This document shows positions 24,113 to 32,185 of a stretch of 64,000 nucleotides of DNA, one piece after another. Every line of letters begins with the position of its first letter. The stretch's first letter is position 1. The notes under the pieces were generated by a model. The model did not search any database and was not told the DNA's origin. It saw only the letters and a list, made by a program, of their open reading frames with translations. Source of the DNA: Staphylococcus hominis subsp. hominis (GTDB taxonomy: Bacteria > Bacillota > Bacilli > Staphylococcales > Staphylococcaceae); assembly GCF_002901845.1 (NCBI RefSeq), contig NZ_PPQE01000025.1, forward strand, positions 166,808-230,807, read 5' to 3'. The translations under genes and the position numbers were made by a program.

Positions 24113-24583
24113 ATGGATCAACAACTTAATCAGTCAAATAAAAGAGAACGTATTGCCGGTCAATGGATTGGATATAGTTCGCTTGTATTTTGTATATTAT
24201 TAATTATCCATAATTTTATTGCTTTAGATGCTCACACTGCTAAAACACTGTTAACACTAGCACATCAAGAAGCATCAAGCAGTGCAGTAGATAACATTTT
24301 AAATAGTTTTAGATATACAGGTATTATGTATATTCTCGCATATTTAGCTGGAGTAATTGCTTTATGGAATCGACATAAATATCTTTGGTGGTTTATGTAT
24401 GCCGTATATGTATCAAATGTATTATTTACACTTGTCAACTTAACGATGGTGTTAAATGCTATTATTGAAACAAAATCTATTTTATTTATTTTACCTATTT
24501 TAATCGTCGTGATTGGTTCAGCAATATTAGCAATATATATGTTAATTATTTCAATTGTACGTAAAAGTACATTTAATCGATAG
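24113..24583 (+). CDS. Four-helix membrane protein of unknown function
   Basis: A 156-residue protein with a short polar N-terminus (MDQQLNQSNKRERIAG) and four predicted membrane segments, at about residues 18-38, 68-86, 94-117 and 125-149. No catalytic motif is visible. AAGGAG lies about 8 bp before the chosen ATG; an in-frame TTG 21 bases upstream overlaps that ribosome site. A gene of this type is also found between eno and secG in other staphylococci. I do not assign a function. Confidence 0.7.
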   Translation: MDQQLNQSNKRERIAGQWIGYSSLVFCILLIIHNFIALDAHTAKTLLTLAHQEASSSAVDNILNSFRYTGIMYILAYLAGVIALWNRHKYLWWFMYAVYVSNVLFTLVNLTMVLNAIIETKSILFILPILIVVIGSAILAIYMLIISIVRKSTFNR

Positions 24584-24586
24584 TAT

Positions 24587-24616
24587 TTGATAACTATATT
24601 AAGAATATGTTATAAT
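24587..24616 (+). promoter_or_regulatory. Candidate secG promoter
   Basis: TTGATA (24587-24592), 18-bp spacer, TATAAT (24611-24616), 35 bp before the secG start. Confidence 0.5.
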
Positions 24617-24650
24617 TCGGAACGTATATAATGAACGGAGGACAATTTTC

Positions 24651-24884
24651 ATGCATACATTATTTATGGTCTTATTAATTATTGATTGTATTGCATTAAT
24701 TACTGTTGTATTACTCCAAGAAAGTAAAAGTAATGGACTTTCGGGTGCGATTAGTGGGGGCGCTGAACAGTTATTTGGTAAGCAAAAACAACGTGGCGTC
24801 GATTTATTCTTGCATAGATTAACAATTGTGTTAGCCATCATTTTCTTTTTAATAATGATTGGAATAAGTTATTTTGGTTTATAA
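24651..24884 (+). CDS. secG: Preprotein translocase subunit SecG
   Basis: SecG is the small accessory subunit of the SecYEG channel and promotes SecA-driven export. The 77-residue protein has two membrane helices (residues ~3-21 and ~54-75) separated by the conserved [27 protein letters not shown] precedes the ATG. It has its own promoter candidate and terminator. The esterase and rnr downstream are its usual neighbours in this genus. Confidence 0.93.
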   Translation: MHTLFMVLLIIDCIALITVVLLQESKSNGLSGAISGGAEQLFGKQKQRGVDLFLHRLTIVLAIIFFLIMIGISYFGL

Positions 24885-24916
24885 GGTCCGACGATATCAA
24901 TGTCGGGCTTTTTTAT
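24885..24916 (+). terminator. Terminator after secG
   Basis: GTCCGACG-ATATCAA-TGTCGGGC followed by TTTTTTATTT, starting right after the stop codon. Confidence 0.85.
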
Positions 24917-25001
24917 TTATAATAGAGTTAACACATTTTATAATGAAATCATTATTTTAATATGATCATCAATGCATATTTTTAAGCTATTAAGGGAATA
25001 A

Positions 25002-25034
25002 AATAGATTGATTATATAATGAATACAATCTATT
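25002..25034 (+). other. Dyad upstream of the carboxylesterase gene
   Basis: AATAGATTG and CAATCTATT form a perfect 9-bp inverted repeat with a 15-bp spacer, 55 bp before the esterase start. It could be an operator or an mRNA leader hairpin; nothing in the sequence decides. Confidence 0.4.
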
Positions 25035-25088
25035 AGTACAAAATAAAAAAGTAATCATATTATAATTTTTGTTAGAGAGGGATAAAAA

Positions 25089-25829
25089 ATGCAAATTAAG
25101 TTACCTCAACCTTTCTTTTTCCAAGAAGGTAAAAGAGCAGTCTTACTCTTACATGGATTCACCGGTAATTCATCTGATGTAAGACAACTTGGTAGATTTT
25201 TACAAAAAAAGGGTTATACTTCCTATGCACCACAGTATGAAGGGCATGCTGCGCCACCAGAAGAGATATTAAAATCTAGTCCATATGTATGGTTTAAAGA
25301 TGTACTTGATGGCTATGATTATCTTGTAGAACAAGGTTATGAAGATATAGCGGTAGCTGGATTGTCATTAGGCGGTGTATTTGCATTGAAGTTAAGTTTA
25401 AACCGTCCTGTAAAAGGTATCATAACAATGTGTGCACCTGCCGAAGTAAAAACAGAAGGTACAATCTATGAAGGTTTTTTAGAATATGCACGTAATTTTA
25501 AAAAGTATGAAGGTAAAGATCAAGCAACGATTGATAAAGAAATGGAAGATTTTCATCCTACTGAAACACTCAAAGAACTTAGTGATACGTTAAGTCGTGT
25601 GCGTAATGATGTAGATGAAGTCTTAGATCCTATATTAGTAGTTCAAGCTGAAAAAGATGAAATGATTGATCCTCAGTCAGCAAATTATATATATGAAAAT
25701 GTAGATTCAGATGAAAAACAAATTAAATGGTATGCAAATTCAGGACATGTCATTACAATTGATAAAGAAAAAGAACAAGTGTTTGAAGATGTATATGAGT
25801 TTTTAGAAGGATTAGACTGGTCTGAATAA
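25089..25829 (+). CDS. Carboxylesterase / monoacylglycerol lipase-like alpha/beta hydrolase
   Basis: A 246-residue cytoplasmic esterase similar to Est30-type carboxylesterases. The oxyanion motif LLHGFTGNS is near residue 20, the nucleophile elbow GLSLGG gives Ser93, the acid is probably Asp in EKDEMIDP (about residue 192), and the histidine is in SGHVIT (about residue 222). There is no signal peptide. AGAGAGGG precedes the ATG. It sits between secG and rnr, 37 bp before rnr, probably in one transcript with it. The natural substrate is unknown; relatives hydrolyse short-chain esters. Confidence 0.9.
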   Translation: MQIKLPQPFFFQEGKRAVLLLHGFTGNSSDVRQLGRFLQKKGYTSYAPQYEGHAAPPEEILKSSPYVWFKDVLDGYDYLVEQGYEDIAVAGLSLGGVFALKLSLNRPVKGIITMCAPAEVKTEGTIYEGFLEYARNFKKYEGKDQATIDKEMEDFHPTETLKELSDTLSRVRNDVDEVLDPILVVQAEKDEMIDPQSANYIYENVDSDEKQIKWYANSGHVITIDKEKEQVFEDVYEFLEGLDWSE

Positions 25830-25866
25830 ATCATAAAAATAATTGATTAAAGAAAGGAGGGGCATG

Positions 25867-28245
25867 ATGAATTTAAAGCAATCCATTGAAGAAATTGTAA
25901 AACAACCTGATTATGAACCGATGTCTGTATCAGACTTTCAAGATGCTTTAGGTCTTAGTAGTGCCGACTCATTTAGAGAATTAATAAAGGTGCTCGTTGA
26001 ACTTGAACAAGTAGGATTGGTAGAGCGAACAAAGACAGATCGCTATCAACGTAAAGCATCAAATAAGAATTTAAGTTCAAAATTAATAAGAGGTACTTTA
26101 AGTCAAAATAAAAAAGGCTTTGCTTTTTTACGCCCAGAAAACGAAGAATTTGAAGATATTTTTATTCCACCAACAAAGATTAACCGTGCTTTAGATGGAG
26201 ATACAGTAATAGTTGAATTACAAAAATCCAGAGGAGAGCATCGTGGAAAAGTTGAAGGTGAAGTAAAATCTATAGAAAAACATTCTGTCACACAAGTGGT
26301 AGGTACGTATAGTGAAGCAAAACATTTTGGTTTTGTCATTCCTGATGATAAACGTATTATGCAAGATATATTTATACCTAAAGGACAGAGTCTTGGAGCC
26401 GTAGATGGTCATAAAGTACTTGTCCAAATCACAAAATATGCTGATGGCACAGATAATCCAGAAGGACATGTTTCTGCTATTCTAGGTCATAAAAATGATC
26501 CAGGAGTAGATATTCTTTCAATTATATATCAGCATGGAATTGAGATTGAATTTCCTGATGAGGTATTAAAAGAAGCGGAATCAGTCCCTGAAGAAATAAA
26601 ACCCGAAGAAATTAAAGGACGAAGAGATTTAAGAAACGATCTTACAATTACAATAGATGGTGCAGATGCTAAAGATTTAGACGATGCAATTAGCGTTAAA
26701 CGTCTAGATAATGGACATACGGAATTGACAGTAAGTATTGCAGACGTAAGTTATTACGTAAAAGAAGGCTCTGCGCTAGATAAAGAAGCTTATGATAGAG
26801 CAACGAGTGTATATTTAGTAGACCGTGTTATTCCAATGATTCCACACCGTTTAAGTAATGGTATCTGTTCATTAAATCCCGAAGTAGATCGTTTAACGTT
26901 AAGTTGTCGTATGGAAATAAATGAGCGTGGCGAAGTGGTGAATCATGACATATTTGATAGTGTTATTCATTCAAACTATCGTATGACGTATGATGCAGTG
27001 AATCAAATTATTACCGAAAAAAATACAGAAGTGCGTCAACAATACAGTGAAATTGTTCCAATGTTAGATTTAGCACAAGATTTATCTAATCGACTTGTCC
27101 GTATGCGTAAACGTCGTGGTGAAATTGATTTTGATATTAATGAAGCTAAAGTATTGGTCAATCAAGAAGGCCTACCTACAGATGTAATATTGCGAGAACG
27201 TGGTGAAGGAGAGCGTTTAATTGAATCATTTATGTTAGCAGCCAATGAAACAGTTGCTGAACATTTTAACAAATTAGAAGTGCCATTTATTTATCGTGTT
27301 CATGAACAACCAAAATCAGATCGATTACGCCAGTTCTTCGACTTTATTACTAATTTTGGTATTATGGTTAAAGGCACAGGCGAAGATATTCATCCTTCAA
27401 CATTACAATCTATCCAAGAAGAAGTTGAAGGTCGTTCTGAGCAAATGGTTATTTCAACAATGATGTTACGTTCAATGCAACAAGCACATTATGATGATAC
27501 GAATTTAGGTCATTTTGGCTTGTCAGCAGAATATTATACACATTTTACTTCTCCGATTCGTCGTTATCCAGATTTAACTGTCCATCGCTTAATTCGTAAG
27601 TATCTTGTCGATCACTCTATGAATCATAAAGAGATGCATCAATGGGAAGAAACATTACCAGAATTAGCAGAACATACATCTCAACGTGAACGTCGTGCAA
27701 TTGAAGCAGAAAGAGATACAGATGAGTTGAAGAAAGCAGAGTATATGATTCAACATATTGGCGATGAATTTGAAGGTATTGTAAGCTCTGTTGCCAATTT
27801 TGGTATGTTCATTGAATTACCAAATACGATAGAAGGTATGGTTCATATTTCTAATATGACAGATGATTATTATCAATTTGATGAACGACAAATGGCATTG
27901 ATAGGTGAACGACATGCTAAAGTGTTTAGAATTGGTGATGAGGTAACAGTTAAAGTTACTCATGTAGACGTAGATGAACGCATGATAGATTTCCAAATTG
28001 TTGGCATGCCATTACCTAAAAAGGATAAATCACAGCGTCCTGCTCGTGGAAAAACGATTCAAGCTAAAACACGTGGTAAATCTTTAGATAAATCTAAAGA
28101 TAATCTTCAAAAAAACAAAAAGAAAAAGCGTAAACAACGTAAGGGTAAAAATCAACGTCAACGTGATAAACAAAGCTCAACTAAGCATAAACCTTTTTAT
28201 AAAGATAAACATATTAAGAAAAAAGCGCGTCGTAAGAAAAAATAA
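25867..28245 (+). CDS. rnr: Ribonuclease R
   Basis: RNase R is a 3'-5' exonuclease that degrades structured RNA, including the defective mRNAs released by tmRNA. The 792-residue protein has an N-terminal HTH-like domain, cold-shock domains (GTLSQNKKGFAFLRPE near residue 75), the RNB catalytic domain with IDGADAKDLDDAISVKRL, an S1 domain (GDEFEGIVSSVANFGMFIELP) and a very basic lysine/arginine-rich tail of about 80 residues. AAAGGAGGGG supports ATG 25867 (or 25864, one codon longer). It is followed by smpB and ssrA, its functional partners. Confidence 0.96.
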   Translation: MNLKQSIEEIVKQPDYEPMSVSDFQDALGLSSADSFRELIKVLVELEQVGLVERTKTDRYQRKASNKNLSSKLIRGTLSQNKKGFAFLRPENEEFEDIFIPPTKINRALDGDTVIVELQKSRGEHRGKVEGEVKSIEKHSVTQVVGTYSEAKHFGFVIPDDKRIMQDIFIPKGQSLGAVDGHKVLVQITKYADGTDNPEGHVSAILGHKNDPGVDILSIIYQHGIEIEFPDEVLKEAESVPEEIKPEEIKGRRDLRNDLTITIDGADAKDLDDAISVKRLDNGHTELTVSIADVSYYVKEGSALDKEAYDRATSVYLVDRVIPMIPHRLSNGICSLNPEVDRLTLSCRMEINERGEVVNHDIFDSVIHSNYRMTYDAVNQIITEKNTEVRQQYSEIVPMLDLAQDLSNRLVRMRKRRGEIDFDINEAKVLVNQEGLPTDVILRERGEGERLIESFMLAANETVAEHFNKLEVPFIYRVHEQPKSDRLRQFFDFITNFGIMVKGTGEDIHPSTLQSIQEEVEGRSEQMVISTMMLRSMQQAHYDDTNLGHFGLSAEYYTHFTSPIRRYPDLTVHRLIRKYLVDHSMNHKEMHQWEETLPELAEHTSQRERRAIEAERDTDELKKAEYMIQHIGDEFEGIVSSVANFGMFIELPNTIEGMVHISNMTDDYYQFDERQMALIGERHAKVFRIGDEVTVKVTHVDVDERMIDFQIVGMPLPKKDKSQRPARGKTIQAKTRGKSLDKSKDNLQKNKKKKRKQRKGKNQRQRDKQSSTKHKPFYKDKHIKKKARRKKK

Positions 28246-28269
28246 TCAGCAAAGAGGTGACATACATTA

Positions 28270-28740
28270 ATGGCCAAGAAAAAAACAAAATCACCAGGTA
28301 CATTGGCTGAAAACCGTAAAGCAAGACATGATTATAATATTGAAGATACCATTGAAGCAGGCATTGTGCTTCAAGGTACAGAAATTAAATCGATTCGACG
28401 TGGTAGTGCGAACTTAAAAGATAGTTATGCACAAGTGAAGCGTGGAGAAATGTACATTAATAATATGCATATTGCTCCATACGAAGAAGGAAATCGTTTT
28501 AATCATGATCCATTACGGTCAAGAAAGTTGTTATTGCATAAAAAAGAGATTATCAAACTAGGCGAACGTACAAGAGAAATTGGATATTCGATTATTCCTT
28601 TAAAATTGTATTTAAAACATGGACAATGTAAAGTTTTATTAGGCATAGCTCGTGGTAAAAAACTGCATGATAAACGTCAAGCATTGAAAGATAAAGCAAT
28701 GAAACGAGACGTTGATCGTGCAATGAAAGCCCGTTATTAA
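28270..28740 (+). CDS. smpB: SsrA-binding protein
   Basis: SmpB binds tmRNA and places it in the stalled ribosome for trans-translation. The 156-residue protein has the family pattern: [18 protein letters not shown] at the N-terminus, [45 protein letters not shown], and the basic C-terminal tail [21 protein letters not shown] that mimics mRNA in the decoding path. GAGGTGA precedes the ATG. It lies 24 bp after rnr and just before ssrA, so the rnr-smpB-ssrA rescue module is complete. Confidence 0.98.
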   Translation: MAKKKTKSPGTLAENRKARHDYNIEDTIEAGIVLQGTEIKSIRRGSANLKDSYAQVKRGEMYINNMHIAPYEEGNRFNHDPLRSRKLLLHKKEIIKLGERTREIGYSIIPLKLYLKHGQCKVLLGIARGKKLHDKRQALKDKAMKRDVDRAMKARY

Positions 28741-28766
28741 GCATAATTGTTGCTTAATCGGGCTCT
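28728..28766 (+). terminator. Terminator overlapping the end of smpB
   Basis: AGCCCGTTATTAAGCA pairs with TGCTTAATCGGGCT (small bulge). The left arm lies inside the last codons of smpB. The T tract (CTATTTG) is weak. Confidence 0.6.
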
Positions 28767-28826
28767 ATTTGTTATGATAAGTAAAGTTGTTTAAATTAAA
28801 CTGTATCTTATATTTTATTATATTGC

Positions 28827-29185
28827 GGGGGCGTTTTTGGATTCGACAGGGGTCCCCCGAGCTTATTAAGCGTGTCGGAGGGTTGTCTCCGTCATCAACA
28901 CATTCGGTTAAATATAACTGACAAATCAAACAATAATTTAGCAGTAGCTGCGTAATAGCACTCTGCATCGCCTAACAGCATTTCCTATGTGCTGTTAACG
29001 CGATTCAACCCTAATAGGATATGCTAAACACTGCCGTTTGAAGTCTGTTTAGATGAAATTTAATCAAACTAGCATATTGTTGGTTGTCTGTTGCTTACCA
29101 ATATGCGAAATGAATCAATAGACTACACACGTAGAAAAATTTGTATCAGGACCTCTGGACGCGGGTTCGAATCCCGCCGCCTCCA
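28827..29185 (+). ncRNA. ssrA: Transfer-messenger RNA (tmRNA)
   Basis: A 359-nt tmRNA. The tRNA-like ends are GGGGGCG at the 5' end and GGACGCGGGTTCGAATCCCGCCGCCTCCA at the 3' end (T-arm GCGGG-TTCGAAT-CCCGC); CCA is not encoded. The resume codon GAC at 28920 opens the tag frame DKSNNNLAVAA, ending TAA-TAG at 28953-28958. The tag has the same -LAVAA/-FAVAA type end as other staphylococci and targets proteins to ClpXP. SmpB is encoded directly upstream. Confidence 0.97.
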
Positions 29186-29189
29186 TCTT

Positions 29190-29223
29190 ATAGCTTGTAA
29201 CCTTATTGGTTGCAGGTTTTTTT
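29190..29223 (+). terminator. Terminator after ssrA
   Basis: GCTTGTAACC-TTATT-GGTTGCAGG followed by TTTTTTT, 5 bp after the tmRNA end. Confidence 0.85.
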
Positions 29224-29284
29224 AATATATATTAGGGTAGTTTTAAAGAAAATAGTTTATAATTTAATTGTTTGGAGAGAAGTA

Positions 29285-30226
29285 ATGAACAATCAATCAA
29301 AATATTTTCATCATGTAGAACATAGGAAATTTCAAAGTAGTTCAAAAGCAACGCTTTGGTCTTCTTTGATTATTACGCTGATTTTTACAATTGTAGAGTT
29401 TGTAGGTGGATTATATGCTAATTCACTTGCTTTATTATCAGATTCATTCCATATGTTAAGTGATGTTTTGGCACTAGGGTTGTCTATGCTTGCTATTTAT
29501 TTTGCAAGTAAGCCTCCAACGAAACATTATACGTATGGATTTTTAAGATTAGAAATTATTGTAGCTTTCTTAAATGGTTTAGCATTAATTGTTATTTCGT
29601 TAGGTATTATGTACGAAGGCATTTTGAGAATCATACATCCTGAACCGGTAGCAAGTGGTATTATGATATTTGTAGCTGTATTAGGTCTTATTATAAATAT
29701 CATTTTAACACTTATTTTATATAGATCTTTAAGAAAAGAAGATAATGTCAATATTCAAAGTGCATTATGGCATTTTTTCGGAGATTTATTAAATTCAATT
29801 GGCGTTATCGTAGCAGTAGTACTTATTCATTTTACTGGATGGGCAATTATTGATCCAATCATTAGTATCATCATTTCTCTTATCATTTTAAATGGTGGTT
29901 ATAAAATAATTAAAAATGCTTGGAAAGTATTAATGGAGCGTATTCCAGATGGATATGATTCAGATGAAATTATTAATGCAATGAAAAGCGTTGAAGGCGT
30001 TATAGATGTGCATGAGTTTCATTTATGGAGCATCACTACAAACCATAGTTCATTGAGTGCTCATGTTGTTTTAAGTGATGAATATACTAAATGGCCGTAT
30101 TCAACGGTTAATAAAGTTTCTGAATTGTTGAAAGAAAAATATAATTTAGAACATGTTACACTACAAATTGAAAATATTCATCTTAACCATTTAGACGAAG
30201 ATTACTTTAAACAATACGAAGAATGA
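29285..30226 (+). CDS. Cation diffusion facilitator (zinc/cobalt/cadmium efflux type)
   Basis: A 313-residue CDF-family antiporter related to CzcD/ZitB. The six-helix domain has the metal site motifs LLSDSFHMLSDV (residues ~51-62; Asp53, His56, Asp60) and ALWHFFGDLLNSIGV, followed by a cytoplasmic C-terminal domain (VEGVIDVHEFHLWSITTNHSSLSAHV) of the usual ferredoxin-like type. The start chosen at 29285 has TTGGAGAG about 6 bp upstream; longer frames run into the tmRNA terminator. No metalloregulator gene or obvious operator adjoins it. Zn2+ is the most likely substrate from family membership; this is inference. Confidence 0.9.
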   Translation: MNNQSKYFHHVEHRKFQSSSKATLWSSLIITLIFTIVEFVGGLYANSLALLSDSFHMLSDVLALGLSMLAIYFASKPPTKHYTYGFLRLEIIVAFLNGLALIVISLGIMYEGILRIIHPEPVASGIMIFVAVLGLIINIILTLILYRSLRKEDNVNIQSALWHFFGDLLNSIGVIVAVVLIHFTGWAIIDPIISIIISLIILNGGYKIIKNAWKVLMERIPDGYDSDEIINAMKSVEGVIDVHEFHLWSITTNHSSLSAHVVLSDEYTKWPYSTVNKVSELLKEKYNLEHVTLQIENIHLNHLDEDYFKQYEE

Positions 30227-30232
30227 TAATTA

Positions 30233-30281
30233 AATAGGAGTAGAAGCGATGGATAGTAAGAGCGCTTCTACTCCTTATTTT
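30233..30281 (+). terminator. Terminator after the CDF gene, shared with the convergent lipoprotein gene
   Basis: AAATAGGAGTAGAAGCG pairs with CGCTTCTACTCCTTATTT around a 12-nt loop, with A and T runs on the two sides. Confidence 0.85.
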
Positions 30282-30457
30282 TAGTTTTTATTTATTTTTT
30301 TACTATCTATGCGTTCAGAATTGCCTTTGGATTTGTGTGCTTTTGGATTATTCTTTTTATGTGCACTTTCGTTTACATCTTTGACTGTATCATTACTATG
30401 ACTACATGCACCTAATATTAGAAAGCTTGAAAGCGTTAGTAAGGCTAATTTTTTCAT
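30281..30457 (-). CDS. Small predicted lipoprotein
   Basis: A 58-residue protein with a classic lipoprotein signal: basic start MKKLALLTLSSF, hydrophobic core and lipobox LILGAC with Cys18, followed by a short charged, lysine- and serine-rich tail (HSNDTVKDVNESAHKKNNPK). It should be modified by Lgt and tethered to the outer membrane leaflet. The ATG is preceded by AAAGGGATGAG. The mature part of about 40 residues is too short for an enzyme. It is convergent with the CDF gene. I do not recognise a family. Confidence 0.6.
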   Translation of the reverse strand: MKKLALLTLSSFLILGACSHSNDTVKDVNESAHKKNNPKAHKSKGNSERIDSKKINKN

Positions 30458-30554
30458 TGTCTCATCCCTTTGTTTTAAGTCGTATCATATTTTAGTATGG
30501 CATATTAAATGTAATATTCAATAAATATTTATAAATTTTAAAATGATGTCAAAA

Positions 30555-30590
30555 ATAAAAGATAGAGCCTCAAAGCTCTACCTTTTTTAT
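30555..30590 (-). terminator. Terminator downstream of the Asn/Gln-rich gene
   Basis: GATAGAGC-CTCAAA-GCTCTACC with AAAATAAAA on one side and TTTTTTAT on the other; usable in both directions and just beyond the stop of the minus-strand gene. Confidence 0.75.
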
Positions 30591-30592
30591 TA

Positions 30593-31309
30593 TTAATTGT
30601 TTATTTGGTTTATATTATTATTCGTATTATTACTTTGTGTATTTTGAGTTGTATTTAATGTGCTATTTTGATTTACATTATTAGTGTTGTCTTTTGTTGT
30701 ATTAGATTCATTTGTATGATTATATTGAGTACTATTTTGACTATTCTGGTTGTGAGTAGAATGTGTTTGTTTTGAATCATTATTTGCTGAATTCGTCTGA
30801 TATTGAGATGTGTCTTGTTGTTGTGTTGAAGGTTCTTGCTGTCGTTGTGTAGAATTTTGATTATTTGTAGTCGCATTATTTTGTTCAGTAGTTGGGTTTT
30901 CTTGTTGTATTGATTGTTGTGTAGTTGGTGATTCTGATGACTGAATTGAATTTTCTTCTGTGGCGGGTGTGTTTTCTTGAGTGGAAGGAGTATCCTGAAT
31001 AGACTCATGTGATGTATCCTTATTATTTTTCTTAGAATTATTTTCTTTTTTATTGTTATTTTCTTTATTTGTTTTATTATCTTTAGGCTTTTCTTTTTTT
31101 ATAGGAGTGATGTCACTTTTAGAGGGATTATTACTCTCAATGACTTTATGAATACCCAGTGCAAGCATACTTAATAAGATAATAATAATAGCCATAGCAA
31201 GCATTTTTAAGTAATTTTTATTTTTAAAAATAGCAATAATACCAAAAATAATGACTATACAAGCGATTAAAAATAAAGTAATGCCTAGATAGAATATAAT
31301 TTTATCCAT
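30593..31309 (-). CDS. Membrane protein with long Asn/Gln/Ser/Thr-rich tail
   Basis: A 238-residue protein with two hydrophobic segments (residues ~4-27 and ~35-52) and then about 180 residues composed almost only of N, Q, T, S, K, E and H, for example QNSTQRQQEPSTQQQDTSQY. No LPXTG or folded-domain motif is seen. GGAGG lies 6 bp before the ATG. Compared with the protein at 15339-16151 the membrane region differs, but the tail composition and the charged stretch after the membrane (KKEKPKDNKTNKENNNKKEN) are alike. The tail is prion-like in composition; any aggregation or wall-spanning role is speculation. Confidence 0.7.
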   Translation of the reverse strand: MDKIIFYLGITLFLIACIVIIFGIIAIFKNKNYLKMLAMAIIIILLSMLALGIHKVIESNNPSKSDITPIKKEKPKDNKTNKENNNKKENNSKKNNKDTSHESIQDTPSTQENTPATEENSIQSSESPTTQQSIQQENPTTEQNNATTNNQNSTQRQQEPSTQQQDTSQYQTNSANNDSKQTHSTHNQNSQNSTQYNHTNESNTTKDNTNNVNQNSTLNTTQNTQSNNTNNNINQINN

Positions 31310-31441
31310 AACTGACCTCCATCATTACAATATGTCAATCAAATTTCACTATAAATATTACATAATAAATATTAATATTTATTTAACATTTTATTATTTT
31401 TTTAAAACAATTTAGTTGATAAAATTATTAATATAATAGTG

Positions 31442-31669
31442 TTATTCATTCGATTTATTGTAAATATTAATTTCTTCATTTTTAAAATTGATTGAAACAT
31501 ATAAATGTTCATCATATGTATTAATAGGAAGAGAGGGTGTATTCAGTTTAAACTCTGATAGAATTTTAAATGAACTGTTATTTAAAGGTTCAACTATAGA
31601 TACATCATTTTCGTTTTGTTGTATAAGTAGATTTCTATTCGTCATATTATTAATTTTCCAATGATTCAT
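31442..31669 (-). CDS. Hypothetical 75-residue soluble protein
   Basis: A short acidic, Asn-rich protein (MNHWKINNMTNRNLLIQQNE...) without signal peptide or membrane segment; alternating hydrophobic residues such as EHLYVSINFKNEEINIYN suggest beta-strands. AGAGGTGAG precedes the ATG. It lies alone between the Asn/Gln-rich gene and a terminator at 31693-31734. I do not recognise it and cannot assign a role; it could also be the remainder of a larger gene. Confidence 0.5.
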   Translation of the reverse strand: MNHWKINNMTNRNLLIQQNENDVSIVEPLNNSSFKILSEFKLNTPSLPINTYDEHLYVSINFKNEEINIYNKSNE

Positions 31670-31692
31670 ATAAACTCACCTCTATTAAAAAT

Positions 31693-31734
31693 AAAAAGCC
31701 TGAAACATACTCAATACATATGTGCAGGCTTTAA
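31693..31734 (-). terminator. Terminator for the minus-strand gene at 31825-32109
   Basis: Read on the minus strand, GCCTGCACATA and TATGTTTCAGGC form an imperfect stem followed by TTTTTATTTTTA. It separates two minus-strand genes. Confidence 0.7.
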
Positions 31735-31824
31735 AAGTTATATTCATAATTAAATAAATATATTTATTTAAGACTTTTAAGCAAATATTCTTGAATAGAA
31801 ATAACTTGAAAAAATTAGATATTC

Positions 31825-32109
31825 TTAATTAAAGCTTTGTTCAATTTCAGTAAAAGCTTTATTTGTAACTTTAATATTATCAATTCTATCAGACATAATA
31901 TTTCCATCTAGATAGCCATGATCAATAAGAACTTTGCAATTTTCTAAGAAATCACTATATTTTCTATCGCAAAAATAATCATCTTGAGCTGTAATACTAT
32001 CTTTAAAATTATTTGCTTCTTCCTCTGTTTGTCCACTATTTGAACGTTCCATATATAGCTTATAAAATTTTGCTACTGTATATTTTTGTTCTTTAGTTAA
32101 CTCGTCCAT
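31825..32109 (-). CDS. Hypothetical 94-residue protein, possibly sigma-B controlled
   Basis: A soluble, largely helical and acidic protein starting MDELTKEQKYTVAKFYKLYMER and containing one cysteine pair region (YFCDRKYSDFLENC). The start at 32109 has AGGAGG 6 bp upstream; a frame starting seven codons earlier would place that ribosome site inside the gene. The stretch TKEQKYTVAKFYKLY suggests a helical N-terminal domain. A candidate sigma-B promoter lies about 30 bp upstream. The family is unknown to me. Confidence 0.6.
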   Translation of the reverse strand: MDELTKEQKYTVAKFYKLYMERSNSGQTEEEANNFKDSITAQDDYFCDRKYSDFLENCKVLIDHGYLDGNIMSDRIDNIKVTNKAFTEIEQSFN

Positions 32110-32139
32110 AGAAACGCCTCCTAAACTCATTACTTATAT

Positions 32140-32166
32140 ATACCCAAATTAATTTAATTAAAAAAC
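32140..32166 (-). promoter_or_regulatory. Candidate sigma-B promoter
   Basis: On the minus strand GTTTTT, 15 bp, GGGTAT (-10 at 32140-32145, -35 at 32161-32166). The -10 fits the staphylococcal sigma-B consensus GTTTAA-N12-15-GGGTAT; the -35 has two mismatches. Confidence 0.4.
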
Positions 32167-32185
32167 TAAAAAAACGATATTACAT

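Noticed and set aside
29161..29185. tmRNA 3' end as attachment site of an integrated island
   Set aside because: No second copy of the CGGGTTCGAATCCCGCCGCC sequence and no integrase gene could be found in the window, so an integrated element is not supported here.
30673..31008. Second minus-strand frame within the Asn/Gln-rich gene
   Set aside because: It is a shifted reading of the same low-complexity repeat and lacks a ribosome site.
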